The notes under the pieces are model-generated. The model was given only the letters and a program-made list of their open reading frames with translations. It did no database searches and was not told the DNA's origin. A stretch of 64,000 nt of DNA from Symbiodinium natans (taxonomy: Eukaryota > Sar > Dinophyceae > Suessiales > Symbiodiniaceae): NCBI GenBank assembly GCA_905221605.1, contig CAJNDS010000076.1, forward strand, positions 21,001 through 85,000, given 5' to 3'. Shown piece by piece: positions 30,993 to 42,439 of the stretch (position 1 is the stretch's first letter; every line of letters starts with the position of its first letter). A program made the translations under genes and the position numbers.

Positions 30993-31036
30993 ATGTATGT
31001 ATGTATGTATGTATGTATGTATGTATGTATGTATGT
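30993..31036 (+). repeat. (GTAT)n microsatellite
   Basis: About eleven GTAT units directly outside the right end of the insertion. Confidence 0.9.
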
Positions 31037-31659
31037 GCACGTACCCGCTCTTATGTAGGTTGATGTGCATATGGATGCCTCATCCCCTCTCCAAAGGTCA
31101 CATCCCTCTCCAAAGTCTGGCATGGCCTCCTCGTTGCATGGTGAGCTTTCAATGGAAAACGTGCAGATTGAGAATGGATGGTTGATCGGCATATCTTTGG
31201 ACTTAGTATTTGCACACATTCGTCTTCCTAGAAAAGTGTTGTTTTCTGAACGTTCTATCGCAAAATTGATCAGAATAGACCATAGTGCTGGATTGTATGA
31301 ACTAACTTGAGGGGTAGGGGTCAGAACGACTGAAACGAACATGTTTTGTGTCAGGAGACTGTCATTTCCGAGACCTTGTATCTAGTTAAGCGTGCAAGCT
31401 TTCCGCAAAATAGTGGAGATCAGTTGTTAGTGAGGCATTCTGTATTATGTGAGTGCTGTACATGCAAGGGAATACGCCACGCCATACATGTCCTGCGGTC
31501 CATATGCAAGACTTGAGCTTTCGAGTTTCATCTTGGCTGTTTGGATTTGTCATTGCTGCTGTATCGTATCTCGTCGGTGTTCTGCGACTGTGTTCCAACG
31601 GAATCTGTTTGTGCAAACACCTCGGTGTGATGAAGAAGGATCGCCCTCAGAATCCCTAG
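31037..31659. other. Rest of HelB intron 2
   Basis: 31060-31100 resembles the HelA/HelC intron (CATCCCCTCTCCAAAG). The remainder shows no conserved frame, although an open frame from 31449 runs into E3. Confidence 0.4.
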
Positions 31660-32287
31660 GGCCTCACCAGAACGCTTGGCAGGCACAGACCTCGTCACCA
31701 GGACGATCAGTGGAGATGCTGATTGAGCGGGGCGACGTCGTCGGATCTATCCTGACTGGCAAAGGAGCTCATCAGCTGAACGATCGCGATACGAGTTTCT
31801 GCGAGAGAGCCGAGTGGCTCATCAAGTGTGCGGAGGCTTCGCGACGCATCCGTCCGATTGTGGAGAAGCGCTGGAAGATCCCGATCAGGTTCGACCCACA
31901 GAGCCGGCTCACTCAATGGGCAGTGGCGCAAAAACTGGACCTGTCAGAAACGAACGTGCACTTCGAGAGAGACTTCGCAAGTTGCATGCCGGACTTCGCC
32001 CCAAGCAGAGGCAACCAAATGGAGACAGAAGCGAAGCTGGACTCCGAGAGAGACCTCGCAAGGTGCGTGTGGGACGTGGTCCTAAGCAGAAGCAATAGGA
32101 AAGGTCAACTCCGGCTTCAGCTTTTCCAGAGATGGCATGCCATATCCAAAATGCAGGAGGCGTTGCAGAGGGAGGAGGAACTGAAGTGGATTTTGCAGGA
32201 GGCAAGAAAAGCAGAGCTGCCGGATGACATTTTGAAGGATATCGAATCGAAGCTCAGGGAGAGCCAGGAGAAGTTGCAGAAGGACAG
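31660..32287 (+). CDS. HelB exon E3, with internal duplication
   Basis: Enters with CCTAG|GG in phase 1, the same as copy C. It reads PHQNAWQAQTSSPGRSVEML then IERGDVVGSILTGKGAHQ, with the shared core RPIVEKRWKIPIRFDPQSRL. Relative to copy A it has an extra 30 or so residues. The segment ERDFASCMPDFAPSRGNQ is echoed by ERDLARCVWDVVLSRSNRKG, an in-frame partial duplication. The charged helix EEELKWILQEARKAELPDDI follows. The GT at 32288 leaves phase 2, whereas E4 needs phase 0, so the 3' end is unresolved. Confidence 0.55.
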
Positions 32288-32477
32288 GTTTTGCACGAGC
32301 CGCGGCTTGTGGCAAGCAAAGACAGACGCAGGCATCTGTAGTTGGTCATCGCAAATCCTGCCGGATGGGACTTGGGGCTGTAGGCTTTTTCAGCTGTGGC
32401 CAGTTTGGGCTCCGGGTTGGAGGCTTGAAGGGATCAGGGTTTAGGGGGGTCTTGATTGAAAGCCACCTTGCTCTTTC

Positions 32478-32577
32478 ATATATATATATATAAATATTTG
32501 TTATATATATATATATAGATTTATTTTTTTTTCTCTCTCGCTCTCTCTCTCTCTCTTTCACTCTCGCTCTCTCTCGA
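32478..32577. repeat. (AT)n and (CT)n microsatellites in HelB intron 3
   Basis: Two AT runs (32478-32492, 32502-32516) followed by a CT-rich run (32533-32573). Confidence 0.9.
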
Positions 32578-32727
32578 ACCCTGGGGGGCCTGCCACCCCA
32601 AAGAGATGGGTGCACCCTGACAAACATCGCGGCTGCCCTCTCGGCCGGCCTGAAACCCCGTGCCCCGGTTTTCGATACCTCCCGAGACCAGGATCTCCCA
32701 AAGCATTCGTGCCTTCAGTTCTCGCAG

Positions 32728-32782
32728 GACGTTTGGTATTTCGTGGAGATGCTGCACCTGATCCCGAAAGTTCGCACTGCAG
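32728..32782 (+). CDS. HelB exon E4
   Basis: 55 nt, CTCGCAG acceptor and GCAG|GTGCTC donor. Encodes DVWYFVEMLHLIPKVRTA. Reading on gives a stop shared with copy A. Confidence 0.6.
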
Positions 32783-33265
32783 GTGCTCAACTCAGTCTCT
32801 GACAAAATGCGGAGCTTTTCTCTCCATCGCGTGACCTGCAGTGGACACTCTGCGGTGCATCCTGCTTTCGTCCTCCGTCTCATGCACGCATCAGATTGCG
32901 CCGTCAGGACATGGCCGTGCTTGTAGGGCGTGCTTATAAGGCAAACAAGTCTAGAGCATGTTTCCACATAGAATTCTGCGGAATCCCCTGTTAAGGTCAT
33001 ACTCGCTTGCGCGCGCGGCACTGTTGACGCAGCATTCCAGAAATTGGTTGGCGAGAGGGCGCGTTTGTTTTTTGACCGCAGGGCTGCAGCCGCGCGAAAC
33101 CCAATTTGCCAAACCAGGCCTCCAGCCATCCCAGCAACCGCGAGGGTGCAAATTTGAGGTCTGAGCCGGTGCCGGTAGTCATGGCACAGTCGGCCACAGT
33201 CGCTCCGGCAATTTCAAACTTTGTAGAGCTCCGAGAAGATTCTATTTGTTTTGCGTAAGAGCTCA

Positions 33266-33318
33266 GGGTTTAGGGTTTAGGGTTTCGAGGGTTTTAGGGT
33301 TTAAAAGTTTAGGGTTTT
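33266..33318 (+). repeat. Telomere-like TTTAGGG tract in HelB intron 4
   Basis: Six degenerate TTTAGGG copies, followed by a run of 13 G at 33329. Confidence 0.85.
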
Positions 33319-33395
33319 CAGCATCATGGGGGGGGGGGGGGTTTGCAAAGGTTCCAAGACTCGGATAGGCACGCCGGCGTTGCATGCTAGTTGAG

Positions 33396-33821
33396 GCCAT
33401 CGCAAGCACGAGGAGGATCCGGAGAACAAAGGCAAGTGCTTTTGCTACAAGCTTTACAAGGGCCGGAGGATGGCGTGGGGTTGTGGATGGCACAGGAGGT
33501 ATCGTGAATACGTCCGCAAAGCAGTTGCAGCACTTCAAAGAGGACCCGAGGGAGAGGAGGTGGCCTGGCAATACCTTCGCGTGGACCATGAGCATGCTCT
33601 GAAGCAGGATTTTCCAGAAGGCTATCCGGTGGATGCATGGTGCGAGGCGACGAAGCTGTGGCGCCGAGGATTCATCGAAGAGAAGATTTCAAGGCAAGAG
33701 GACGGTTCCGCTAACGGGGAGCCACGCTGGACCATTCGCTGCGAGCACGGTGAGCACACCTTTCCTTCTGGCTTCGTCTGCGACACCGCCGTGGCTACAA
33801 AGGAGTTGCTGGACCATTTTG
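33396..33821 (+). CDS. HelB exon E5
   Basis: 426 nt, phase 1 to phase 1, TTGAG|GC to TTTTG|GC (a GC donor as in A). Encodes HRKHEEDPENKGKCFCYKLY, RRMAWGCGWHRRYREYV, FPEGYPVDAWCEATKLWRRG and RWTIRCEHGEHTFPSGFVC. Five residues longer than copy A in the linker. Domain not recognised. Confidence 0.6.
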
Positions 33822-33966
33822 GCGGGGGCCTCAATAATTCGTCGAGCTTCGTCGCGCATTGTGTCGTCAAGTCTCGGGATCGCGGAGCAGTGCGACTCAG
33901 GCTCTTGCAGGGTCTTTCGCTTGACATGAACTGATTCTTTCACTCCAGACGTCCCGGGGAGTTAAG

Positions 33967-36155
33967 GTCACCTGAAGCTCCGGGAGATCTTCATGGAGCG
34001 CCTGAAGCGCACCAGTGTTCTCGAGATCCGCCCGGCGCGCCTCGAGTCGGGCCTTTCATCCTTGATGATCAAGCTCGGAGTTCCCACCATCGGGTCCTTG
34101 CACCAGCTCAGGGATCGCTTTTTCAGTGGCGAGTTGCATGAGGACATCAATGAAGGTCTATCAGATCGGAGCTGGCAGCTTGAAGTAGACAACGCACACT
34201 TCTTGGAGTTCTACGAGCACACGTTGCTGGCTTTGAAAGACCTCACGCCCCACCAGAAAAAGCATCTCCAGGATATCCAACGGTGGGATGAGGTGCACCT
34301 GTCAGCACCAGCAGGGGCCGGGAAGACTTTTGTGGCAGTGCAGCGTGTCGTCGACGTTCTCACCGACAAGATGGAAGAGCCTCCTGCTCATGTACTCTAT
34401 GTCGCGTCCACCGTTGAGCTCATCTACCACTTCATCCAATGGACGGTTGTGCGACTGGCATCTCAAGCGGAGTCCCGGCTTGTGACCGATATCAATCAGC
34501 TTCTACAGTGCATGGTGGTCCTGCACAGCCCTTACCAGGAGCTTCTGTCGCCTTCGTTGGACGAGAAAGATCGATGCATCACCCTGCTTCCGCTTCCAGC
34601 GGGTATGATTGACACGTTCAGACTCCAGGTTCTTGACGAGAGCCACACCCTCTTCGCAGAGGGTATGGACCAGGGCATTCTGGCAGATCTTAAGAGCCGC
34701 AGGAGGCTGCTTCTCTCGGACGAATCGCAGGCTGCAACCGTGAGCACCAGATACCCCGAGATGCACCGAGCCAACCTAAGAGAGGTCGTCCGAAGCACGA
34801 GGCAGATCGTGCTGGGCGCAAGGTCCTTTCGATCTGACACTAGGGCGGTCACATCCACCGGCACAGATGGGCCGCCCCTGAAGTCCTTCCTCTTCGAAGG
34901 TTCGGACGCCAGAAGTGAGTTTGAGCTCTACGCCAAGCACGTCGCCGATGCCATTGCGCACGTTGCAGATGCGTATCCCAACATCAGTCTGCATCAACGA
35001 CTGGCACTGCTAGTTCCGGATGAGAAGTTTCTGATGCGATTGAAGACTGCCTTGGCGCCTGTCTTGGAGCGAAAGCTTCCAGACCGCCACCTGCAGTTCG
35101 TCTCGCTCAAGGAGTCCTTGCGCTCCCTGCCGGAGCTGTTTCGGACCCTCTGCGGTCAGCCTGTGCAGAAGCCCGAGCAGCAGTCGGAGCACCTTGTCTT
35201 GGACACCGTGAGCGTCACAGATGGCCTGGAGAAGCTCATCGTCATCTGTGTCGGGCTGGATGCCCCGATTAGTCGCGATGCCGGCGATCTTTTGACCCGC
35301 GCAAACCTTTACAAAGGCATCACGCGGGCCCAGCTGATGGCCATCGTTGTGAACAAGCGCGTGCAGAATGGCTGGTTTGACTTCCTCACCAACATCCGAT
35401 ACTCTGGCAAAGAACTTTCCGAAGGGGAGGCAGTGAAGTACGGCTCAAAGGCAGCCGCCAAGATTTGCCAGGAGGCAAAAGATGGCATAGGCAGTGCCAC
35501 ACAGGAAGAGCCAAGCATTCCGGATGTGGAAAGGGAGACCAAAAAGAAAAAGAAAAAGAAAAGGTCTCAGCCAGAGGCACACAGCGCCAGCACAGCCGAC
35601 AAGAAGGCCGATCCAGCGCACAGCACCAGCAGGACAGCCGAAAGGAAGTCTGAGTTGGCAGGAGCCTCGGAGAAGACGCCGCAGCATGAGTCCAGCATCT
35701 GGGACACCAGAAGCAACACTGTTTCGGCTCATGCCCGGAATCCCATGTTCGACCCGTTCGCCGAGGACTGGCGGTCTGTTGAGTTTGAGGGTGTGTACAT
35801 GTTGATTGGGATATATCATATATCCCAAAACCCTAAGCACGCAAAAGCCGCTCGGCCGCTAAACCTTGCCGCGGTGTCCCTCGCAAGCGCGGACCTGGTG
35901 AAAGGCCTCGTCAGAATATCCCGCAGTGTGTCCTGCAGCATGCTGTCCGATGATGTCTACCCTAACCATCGTCCGCTGGAAAAACCTAGCACTTTCGCTG
36001 GAAACTACTATGTGAACCTGCTCGCGCTGGAAAGTTTCCTGCGCGCTGGAAAGTTTCCATCGATTCCACAACTACATGCCATGGAGTCCTATCCTCGCTG
36101 GGTTTTCAACGTCCTTTTCGCTGGGTTTTCCCATGTCCTTTTCGCTGGGTTTTGA
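33967..36155 (+). CDS. HelB exon E6, SF1-type helicase/ATPase
   Basis: Enters in phase 1 after GTTAAG. The motifs match copy A: APAGAGKTF, DESH in place of DEAH (VLDESHTLF), LLLSDESQ, VVRSTRQIVLGARSF, VTDGLEKLIVICVGLD and YKGITRAQ. The change A to S in the third Walker B position is seen in active helicases, so the enzyme is probably intact. A lysine run (KKKKKKR) and a polar tail precede the shared FDPFAEDWRS. Homology with A ends at GGCG|GTCT (35773), a likely donor. Unspliced, the frame runs to TGA at 36153-36155 through repeated CGCTGG words, which look non-coding. Confidence 0.75.
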
Positions 36156-36330
36156 TTATGCTCTTCACTGGGTTTTGAATGGCTGTCGCTGGGTTTTCAA
36201 TAGTTTGTCCTGTGAAGATCTGTGAAAGCCTGTGAAAACCTGTGAAAACCTGTGAAAACCTTTGAAAATTTGTAATGGATTCCGCTGGGTTCTTCGCTGG
36301 GTTTTTTGATGCACTTTCGCTGGAATTTAA
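35970..36330 (+). repeat. CGCTGGGTTTT / CTGTGAAAACC minisatellites
   Basis: About ten copies of a word near TTTCGCTGGGTTTT or CGCTGGAAAG, interrupted by five copies of CTGTGAAAAC (36218-36262). Copy A has no such array; there the site holds TTGAAAGTCTT repeats (8340-8400). Confidence 0.75.
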
Positions 36331-37145
36331 CATGTGGACCTCGGTTTTCTCTGTGGCTGATGCATAGGGTAGTCGTTGGGACATCCAGGGGAACCAGGCC
36401 TTAGTCAGTTCCAAAGAGTCCCAGCGCTGGAGACTGCCCCGTTGCGTGCGCCGTCCTTGTGCCGTTTCTGTTCTGTGTCGCTTGCGCCTTCCGTTCCGCT
36501 ATCGAGTGCTTGAAGTTGTCGTCCTGGTTTCCGCATGGATTTTTCCGCTGCTTGGCGATGCGTGCTGAGGGTACCGCAAGTTTCTTCAAGTCTTCCAATC
36601 CCCAAGGCCGCAAGCTCCAAGGCCCGTGCCAGCGCAAACGAGAAGAAGACCTCTCCGAAAATGCTTTCCTATAACGAGGCATGAAGAGAGAAGACCCGCG
36701 CACCCCACAAGACCGTGTACATGCGGAGACAGTCATGTCTTTCAAGGCCAGAACCCGCCATCTGCCAGGTGAACCTCATAGGAATCTCAAGCTCCCCCGC
36801 CTGAAAGGCGCTTTGAAAAACAAAATCTTCGAGGATCCCACGGAAGTTCGGTCTCCGGGAGGTCACAGTGTGTCGGGGGAGGGGGGGGGAGAGGAACGGA
36901 ATTCAGCGGCAGAAAACGGCCAGCGTAAACAGTTGAGCTGCCTCCGTTTTCCGCAGAATCAGGCGCACACGCACATCGTCAACCAGGCGTGTTGCGCGGG
37001 GCATGCGGACGTGCGGAGTCTGCGCCGCTACGCACATATGGTCGGCCTTCAGCCGGCGCATGCTCTGAGATGCCCAGCTCATGCACGATGGAAGGGCGAA
37101 GCTGAAGACTGTAGGCAGCCTCAGCTTCATGACAGACATGTCCAG

Positions 37146-37277
37146 GACCAGCCCAGGGAGCCTTTCGATGAGGAAGCAGAGAGTTGGCAGAAGGCTCGCA
37201 GGGAACTTGTGTCTTGCTCTCTTGCACAGGCTGTATTTGTCAGGGTGGCGGTTGCAAAGTGCATGTTCTTTTTGTAA
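37146..37277 (+). CDS. HelB last exon
   Basis: 44 codons after GTCCAG|G: DQPREPFDEEAESWQKARRE, then LVSCSLAQAVFVRVAVAKCM FFL and TAA. The first 17 residues are identical to copy A. The open frame extends upstream to 36681 without a stop, so this may be part of a longer exon that includes QPAHALRCPAHARWKGEAE. Confidence 0.5.
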   Translation, partial: DQPREPFDEEAESWQKARRELVSCSLAQAVFVRVAVAKCMFFL

Positions 37278-37339
37278 TTAATTTTATCGCTAACGCGAGG
37301 CCGCCTTAGCAAGGGTACCGAGGCGGCAGGAAGGGGTAC

Positions 37340-37440
37340 TTGGGGGGGGGGGGTTGGGTGGGGGTTGGGGGGGGCGGAGGGGCAGGGCGGGGGGGGGGCG
37401 GCAAGGGGAAGGGGCGAAGGGGGTAAAGGGGGGGGTTAGT
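37340..37440 (+). repeat. Poly-G / G-rich tract
   Basis: Runs of 4-10 G separated by short words, capable of G-quadruplex formation on the + strand. Confidence 0.9.
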
Positions 37441-37716
37441 TTCAGATGTGTTGAACAACAAGCGCTCGCACCGTTTCACCTCCAGCCCCTCCAACCCTCT
37501 AAGAGGAGCCAACATAGCCGCCAAGCCCAGCCCAGCCCAGCCGATACAGGTCGACTGTGGGGGGTACCCATTCCAGGCCATAAAAAGCTCGACCGGAATG
37601 TTCGGCGCAATGGATGGGCGGATCACACTGCCTTGGGACGGGGTAGGGGGTGGGTACACTTCCTAGTGGTTCCCTAGACTTGGATCTAAACGGCTCCGGC
37701 CTCGGCGGATTAGACA

Positions 37717-37883
<167 letters not shown>

Positions 37884-38758
37884 GGTGGTGAAAGGCATCT
37901 GCAGGCGAGACCCAAAGCTCCAATCGCTTGCTCTTGGGCTGAAGCCCCCAGTTTCGGGAGCTGCTGCTGGCCACAGGGTCAGTGTCCAAGTCCAATGTGA
38001 ACCGGGCCTACCGAGAGGCCTTCACGGAGCCTCGCGGCCGTGTAGATCCCATTGAGAGACCCAGACACCCCTCATGAAAACCTAACCGCATCGCCCGCAT
38101 CATGAGCATGGGCGTTCGCCCATAACTCTATATAAGCCTTGCCCCGATGACACGGCGCGCTCAACGAGAGGCGCTGCGGGAGATGAACAGGGGATGCTAT
38201 GAGACCCTAAGCATCTCCAAACCCTATATAAACGAGATGGGGCGTGGCAAGCCTTGACACTGAACAGGGTTTGGAGGTTGGGAGTCCTGAGCGTTGGCTG
38301 GCAAGGCCTGAAGGGCCTGAACCCTCGAAAGGGGAGATGTTGGCTGGCAAGGCCCAAGGAGTGGAAGCCCTGAACCCTACAAAAGAGTGAAAGTATAGGG
38401 GAAGCCGCAGCCCGCCTTAAGAGATGCAAAGGAGATGGTGCCTGGAGCCTCAGCCCTCAACAAGGGCATGGGGGAGTGGTAAGCCCTGACTCCAAAAACA
38501 CGACATGGAGGCTGGGAGACCTCATGTTTGCAAGCTCCAGAGCCTCCACGAGCCCTGCGGAAGTTGTCGTGGCTGCGGTTTAGTTCCTTCTTTTCAGTTC
38601 TTCTCAGAAATCACGGGCAGAGTGCACATTCGCATCGCCACGGGTGCATGTATTGGCGCAAACGGAGCCAGCGAATCCATGCGCAGCTTTTTCTGGTCGC
38701 GAACGGCATCCCAAAAGCGTATGCCCTGAAAGCGGTTTGAGAGTGCTGCTCCTGCCAG

Positions 38759-38875
38759 GTCAAAGAAGCCTTTCGCGCCGACAGATTCGACGCGGCCTCT
38801 GCGTTGGCAGCGCTGAAGAACTTCGCAGCACCGGGGCTCCCTTACCCCGATGAAGCGCGCGCGTTCGTGGTGCAG
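38759..38875 (+). CDS. LRR-B exon N1
   Basis: 117 nt, CCTGCCAG|G to GTGCAG|GC. VKEAFRADRFDAASALAALK, then NFAAPGLPYPDEARAFVVQ. Two residue changes from LRR-A. Confidence 0.5.
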
Positions 38876-39063
38876 GCGCCGCAGAGTCTTTGTGTGTGGT
38901 GGTGTGGCAAGGAGGTCGCAGAAACTCTTTTCACCGGGCCCAGGAAAGTAAAAGAGTGATGTGGTGCGGAGGCCTGCAGCTCAGCTCGCGGTAGGCAGGA
39001 AGCAAAGCTCCCAGAAGCCCCCAACAGAGTCCCCTGCCGAGCTGCTGCCGAGGTGACGTCAAG

Positions 39064-39135
39064 AGAGCAGCCGAAGCTGCTGGGCGCGGGGAACTCGAGG
39101 AGTTGCTGATCCTGCTCCTTTTCGGCGTCGGCGAG
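39064..39135 (+). CDS. LRR-B exon N2
   Basis: 72 nt, RAAEAAGRGELEELLILLLF GVGE, with GGCGAG|GC donor. One leucine codon fewer than in LRR-A. Confidence 0.45.
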
Positions 39136-39351
39136 GCGAGAAGCCGTGATCTGACACATGAGCAGCACACAAGCCCAAAATGTAGATGTTTCTTGTTTGG
39201 AGCGGCCCTCTCCCTCCCTCCCTCACGACTTCTTTCGTAAATATATCCACCTTCGACCCGCTTTTCCCCAAAAAAGGAGCGAGCGCCACCCCGAGACCCG
39301 CACACAACATTCCCCCCGCTGCACCTTTCGTGGGGCGCCCGAACTCGCCAG

Positions 39352-39461
39352 GAGCTGGACATGCGCATCTGCTACAAAGTCCCCGCGGAGGCCTGGCGGC
39401 AGCTCCGGGACGCGCGCTGGGAGAAGCTGAAGAAGGCCAACTTCTATCAGTGCCTCGGAAG
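39352..39461 (+). CDS. LRR-B module 7, exon a
   Basis: ELDMRICYKVPAEAWRQLRD, then ARWEKLKKANFYQCLG. Length 110 nt with a CTCGCCAG acceptor. Confidence 0.5.
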
Positions 39462-39571
39462 AGGGGGGGGATGTTTTGGGCTTCCTTGCTTTCTTGATGA
39501 TGGGGTGATACCGCGTCGGCTGTCCCCCTTCCACAATGGGCCTCTCCCGCCTGTAAGAACCGCCGGCCCAG

Positions 39572-39650
39572 GTGTTTCGACATCCGCTCCCAGGGCGCGG
39601 AGGGGGCCGGCGGCCTCCTCTCGGCGTTGGCGCGGTGCAGCCAGCTCCAG
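39572..39650 (+). CDS. LRR-B module 7, exon b
   Basis: CFDIRSQGAEGAGGLLSALA, then RCSQLQ. Length 79 nt with a GA-type donor. Confidence 0.5.
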
Positions 39651-39986
39651 GACACACGCCGAGCAAAGGGAGGTCCAAGGTCCTGATGGCATAATGCCTT
39701 GCATGCCCAGACTCCATAACATATCAGCTCTAGGGTCCCGAAAGGCCCCTGTTCTAAAGGACCTCGGGGATTGCAAGTTCGAAACAAGAATTGATAATCC
39801 TAGGTTGTTTTTGAAGGAGAGACGAGAGGGTACTTCCAAAATCTTCGTGATATTGCTGGATGTCTCTCGGGCCTATAGTGATCCTACAGTGCAAGGAAAC
39901 TCGGGGTTGTAATGGGCGACATCTAATGCGACGATCTAAAGCCCGCCTCCCTGTAGAATCGCAACTCGCATCGTGATGAAGATCCT

Positions 39987-40073
39987 AAACCCTAAAACCC
40001 TAAACCCCAAACCCTAAACCCTAACCCTAAAACCTAAAACCCTAAAACCCTAAACCCTAGAACCCTACCTAAA
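39987..40073 (+). repeat. Telomere-like CCCTAAA tract at left edge of the 14-kb block
   Basis: Degenerate CCCTAAA/CCCTAAAA copies. LRR-module sequence ends here. Confidence 0.85.
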
Positions 40074-40250
40074 ACAGTTGGTTGGTGCAATGGAACAATG
40101 GGGCAATATCCTCACATGTTCCAGCGATTCGAAGAAGCATGAGAGATTACACTTTCTTTCTCTTACAATGCAATGGCTACGGCAGACAACCAGACAATGG
40201 ACCTGGAATGGCTACGGATATTCTTTTCACTCCACCGCACACCTCACGAA

Positions 40251-40253
<3 letters not shown>

Positions 40254-40308
<55 letters not shown>

Positions 40309-40347
40309 CGCGAGAGCGAGAGCGAGAGAAAGAGAGAGAGCGAGACA
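40254..40347 (+). repeat. (GA)n microsatellite
   Basis: Long GA run with occasional AA and GC interruptions. Confidence 0.95.
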
Positions 40348-40384
40348 GAGTGTGGGGGTCTCCCCGATGCCCCAAGAAAGAAAG

Positions 40385-41616
40385 ATGAAGACAAGAGAAG
40401 GGTGAAAGGGTGAGAAGAAAGAATGTAAGCCTGAGCTAAATGAAAGGGAGGAATCTTTTTTTCCTCTGCGTGTCTTCTTCCTCCTACTCCTCTCTTCCTT
40501 TCCGCCGAAAGCGGACGAGAGATTGTTGCTCTTCAGCAAGAACGAGGAAGACCAGGACAGGAGACAGGGAAAACCAAGAGACGCTCTCTCTTCCACTCTT
40601 CCTCCTTCCACCCCTTTGTGCTTCTCTGGCTGTTCCTCTGTCTCTCTCCTTTTCTCCTTCTGTGATTTCTCTTTCAACTTCTACCCGTTCATGTCTCTCC
40701 ATCCTTTTGTGAAAATAATGAGTCATGTTCCTCCTAAGCTGAGGGCACCTTCGAGGCCTCGGCCTCCAGCGAGGGTCTCTGGAGAGGGTCTCTGGAGAGG
40801 GTCTCTGGAGAGGGTCTCTGGAGAGGGTCTCTAAACAAAAATCAAGAGGGGACGGAAGAAAGCTCATGAATACCAAAACAAGTGAAAAGAAGACAGCGAG
40901 ATGTGGAGTGGTAGAAGAGGGTAGAGAGAAGGAGCAAGGAGAACTCCGCCTTGTCTCTTCTACCGTGTTCTTTTTTAAACGGCAAAGGCAGGAAAGGTGC
41001 GGGGAGAGGAGGAAATGTTCTGTGAAGAATAAGCAAAGAACAGAGAACAGAAGAGAAGAGATAAGATGGAGGAAGATGGTTCCTCCTTCCCTCGGCTCTC
41101 TGGCTTTCACTTCTCCTGCCTTCTTCCATTCTCTTCTCCTTTTCCTCTCATGAGAAAAGAGAAATCTTGTCTTCCGCCTCTGTTCATTCCTTGTTCTTCT
41201 CTCCTGTCTCATTGGCAAGAAACCAAGCCGAGCTAGAAGCGGACTGGTAGCCGCGAGATTCGGAGGAATAGTTAGTTCTCCTCTTCATTCGCCTATACTA
41301 TTCTTCCTCTCACCTCTCTTGCGCTTTCCTTTATATTTAGTTTTCTTGACTGGCGGAAAGCAAGGGGCCAGGAAGGAGGAAGGGGCGCGGTGAAACAGAA
41401 AGAAAGGCAAGAAGGGAACGAACAATAAACAGAAATGACGGAAAGAAGAGAGAGAGAGGGAGAGGTTCAAGCCCAGCGGAAGAAGAAGAAGAAGAGAAAG
41501 AGAGAGATGAAGATAAGAGAAGGGCGAAAGGGTGAAAACAAAGAATGTTTGCCTGAGCTAAATGAAAGGGAGGAAGTTCCTTATTCCTCTGCGTGTCTTC
41601 TTCCTCCCACTCCTCG

Positions 41617-41617
<1 letters not shown>
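40385..41617. repeat. Purine/pyrimidine-skewed block with flanking direct repeats
   Basis: A segment of about 100 bp (GCCTGAGCTAAATGAAAGGG to CTCTGCGTGTCTTCTTCCTC) occurs at about 40430-40490 and again at 41551-41610. Each copy lies beside a GA microsatellite. The interval between alternates long purine and pyrimidine blocks and includes five tandem GAGGGTCTCTG units (40771-40833). No protein family was recognised. The layout could be two long terminal repeats of a small element, or a segmental duplication. Confidence 0.6.
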
Positions 41618-41620
<3 letters not shown>

Positions 41621-41668
<48 letters not shown>

Positions 41669-41775
41669 TGAGAGTGAGAGTGAGAGTTAGGGTTAGAGTT
41701 AGAGTTAGAGTTAGAGTTAGAGTGAGAGAGAGGGAGAGAAAGAGAGCGAGAGTTAGAGAGAAAGAGATGGAGAGA
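41621..41775 (+). repeat. (GA)n / GTTAGA repeats
   Basis: GA run followed by GAGTGAGAGTTAGGGTTAGAGTTAGAG-type hexamers, then GA-rich again. Confidence 0.95.
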
Positions 41776-41829
41776 GACACGATGATCAAAAGAAACACAC
41801 CGAGCTACTTAAAGGTTTTTGGTCCGTTT

Positions 41830-42130
41830 AGATAAAGCAGACATTTTTAATAATTGAATTCAGTAATTTATACATTATTCATATTCTTTGGGAGGCTCAA
41901 GATATTGACATTAACATGCTGTTAAATTACTTTAACTGAACGATGTAAACGGTTTTACTTATGAACTTACTGTAGAAAATGTTTATACAGTTTGGAGTGG
42001 AGACCTAAGACCTCAAACAGTCATACTAATTTACGTTACGCTATTCCTGTAGCCTGTTCAATTTTTAAAGTATTGAAGAAGTAAGAATTCAACAAAGTTA
42101 ACGAAAGTTCATGTTTTGCAAGCCCTCGCA
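41830..42130. other. AT-rich stretch without a gene
   Basis: Low GC content with no frame longer than chance and no repeat unit. It marks a sharp change in base composition. Confidence 0.5.
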
Positions 42131-42380
42131 CGCCATCGTTGTTTAACGAAGGTTCGGCTTCAACCTGGTATGCCCTCAACCTCAAAAAGTAAAGGCTTTT
42201 TGTAAACCCTAGCAGGCCCTCAACCCCAAAGACGAAAGGCCCTTTGTAAACCCTAGCGCGCCTTCAACCTCAATAGCGTGCCTTCAACCACAAAAACGAA
42301 AGGCTTTTTGTAAACCCTAGCGTGCCCTCAACCTCAAATACGAAAGGTTTGTTAAATAATTGTAATTAAAACCTCAAAAA
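42130..42380 (+). repeat. AAACCCTAGCGTGCCCTCAACC repeats
   Basis: Five imperfect units of about 45 bp built of TTTTTGTAAACCCTAGCG and CCTCAACCTCAAAAACGAAA. Two further copies are at 48930-49010. Confidence 0.8.
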
Positions 42381-42439
42381 CGAAATTCCCGAATGCTTCG
42401 CAGAAGGGTTTTCATTTTAAAGTTGGGTTGGGAGGTTAC

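Larger units (their letters stand above)
26440..37277 (+). other. HelB locus: SF1 helicase-like gene, copy B
   Basis: The only copy for which nearly all exons are present and in phase. These are E0 26440-26575, E1 27228-27647, E2 27859-27958, E3 31660-about 32290, E4 32728-32782, E5 33396-33821, E6 33967-35773 or longer, and a last exon 37146-37277. Intron 2 carries a 2.9-kb insertion. The E3 donor could not be matched to the phase of E4. Confidence 0.6.

Noticed and set aside
40177-41835. Several Arg/Glu and Leu/Ser-rich frames
   Set aside because: They follow purine and pyrimidine runs and lack domains or splice context.
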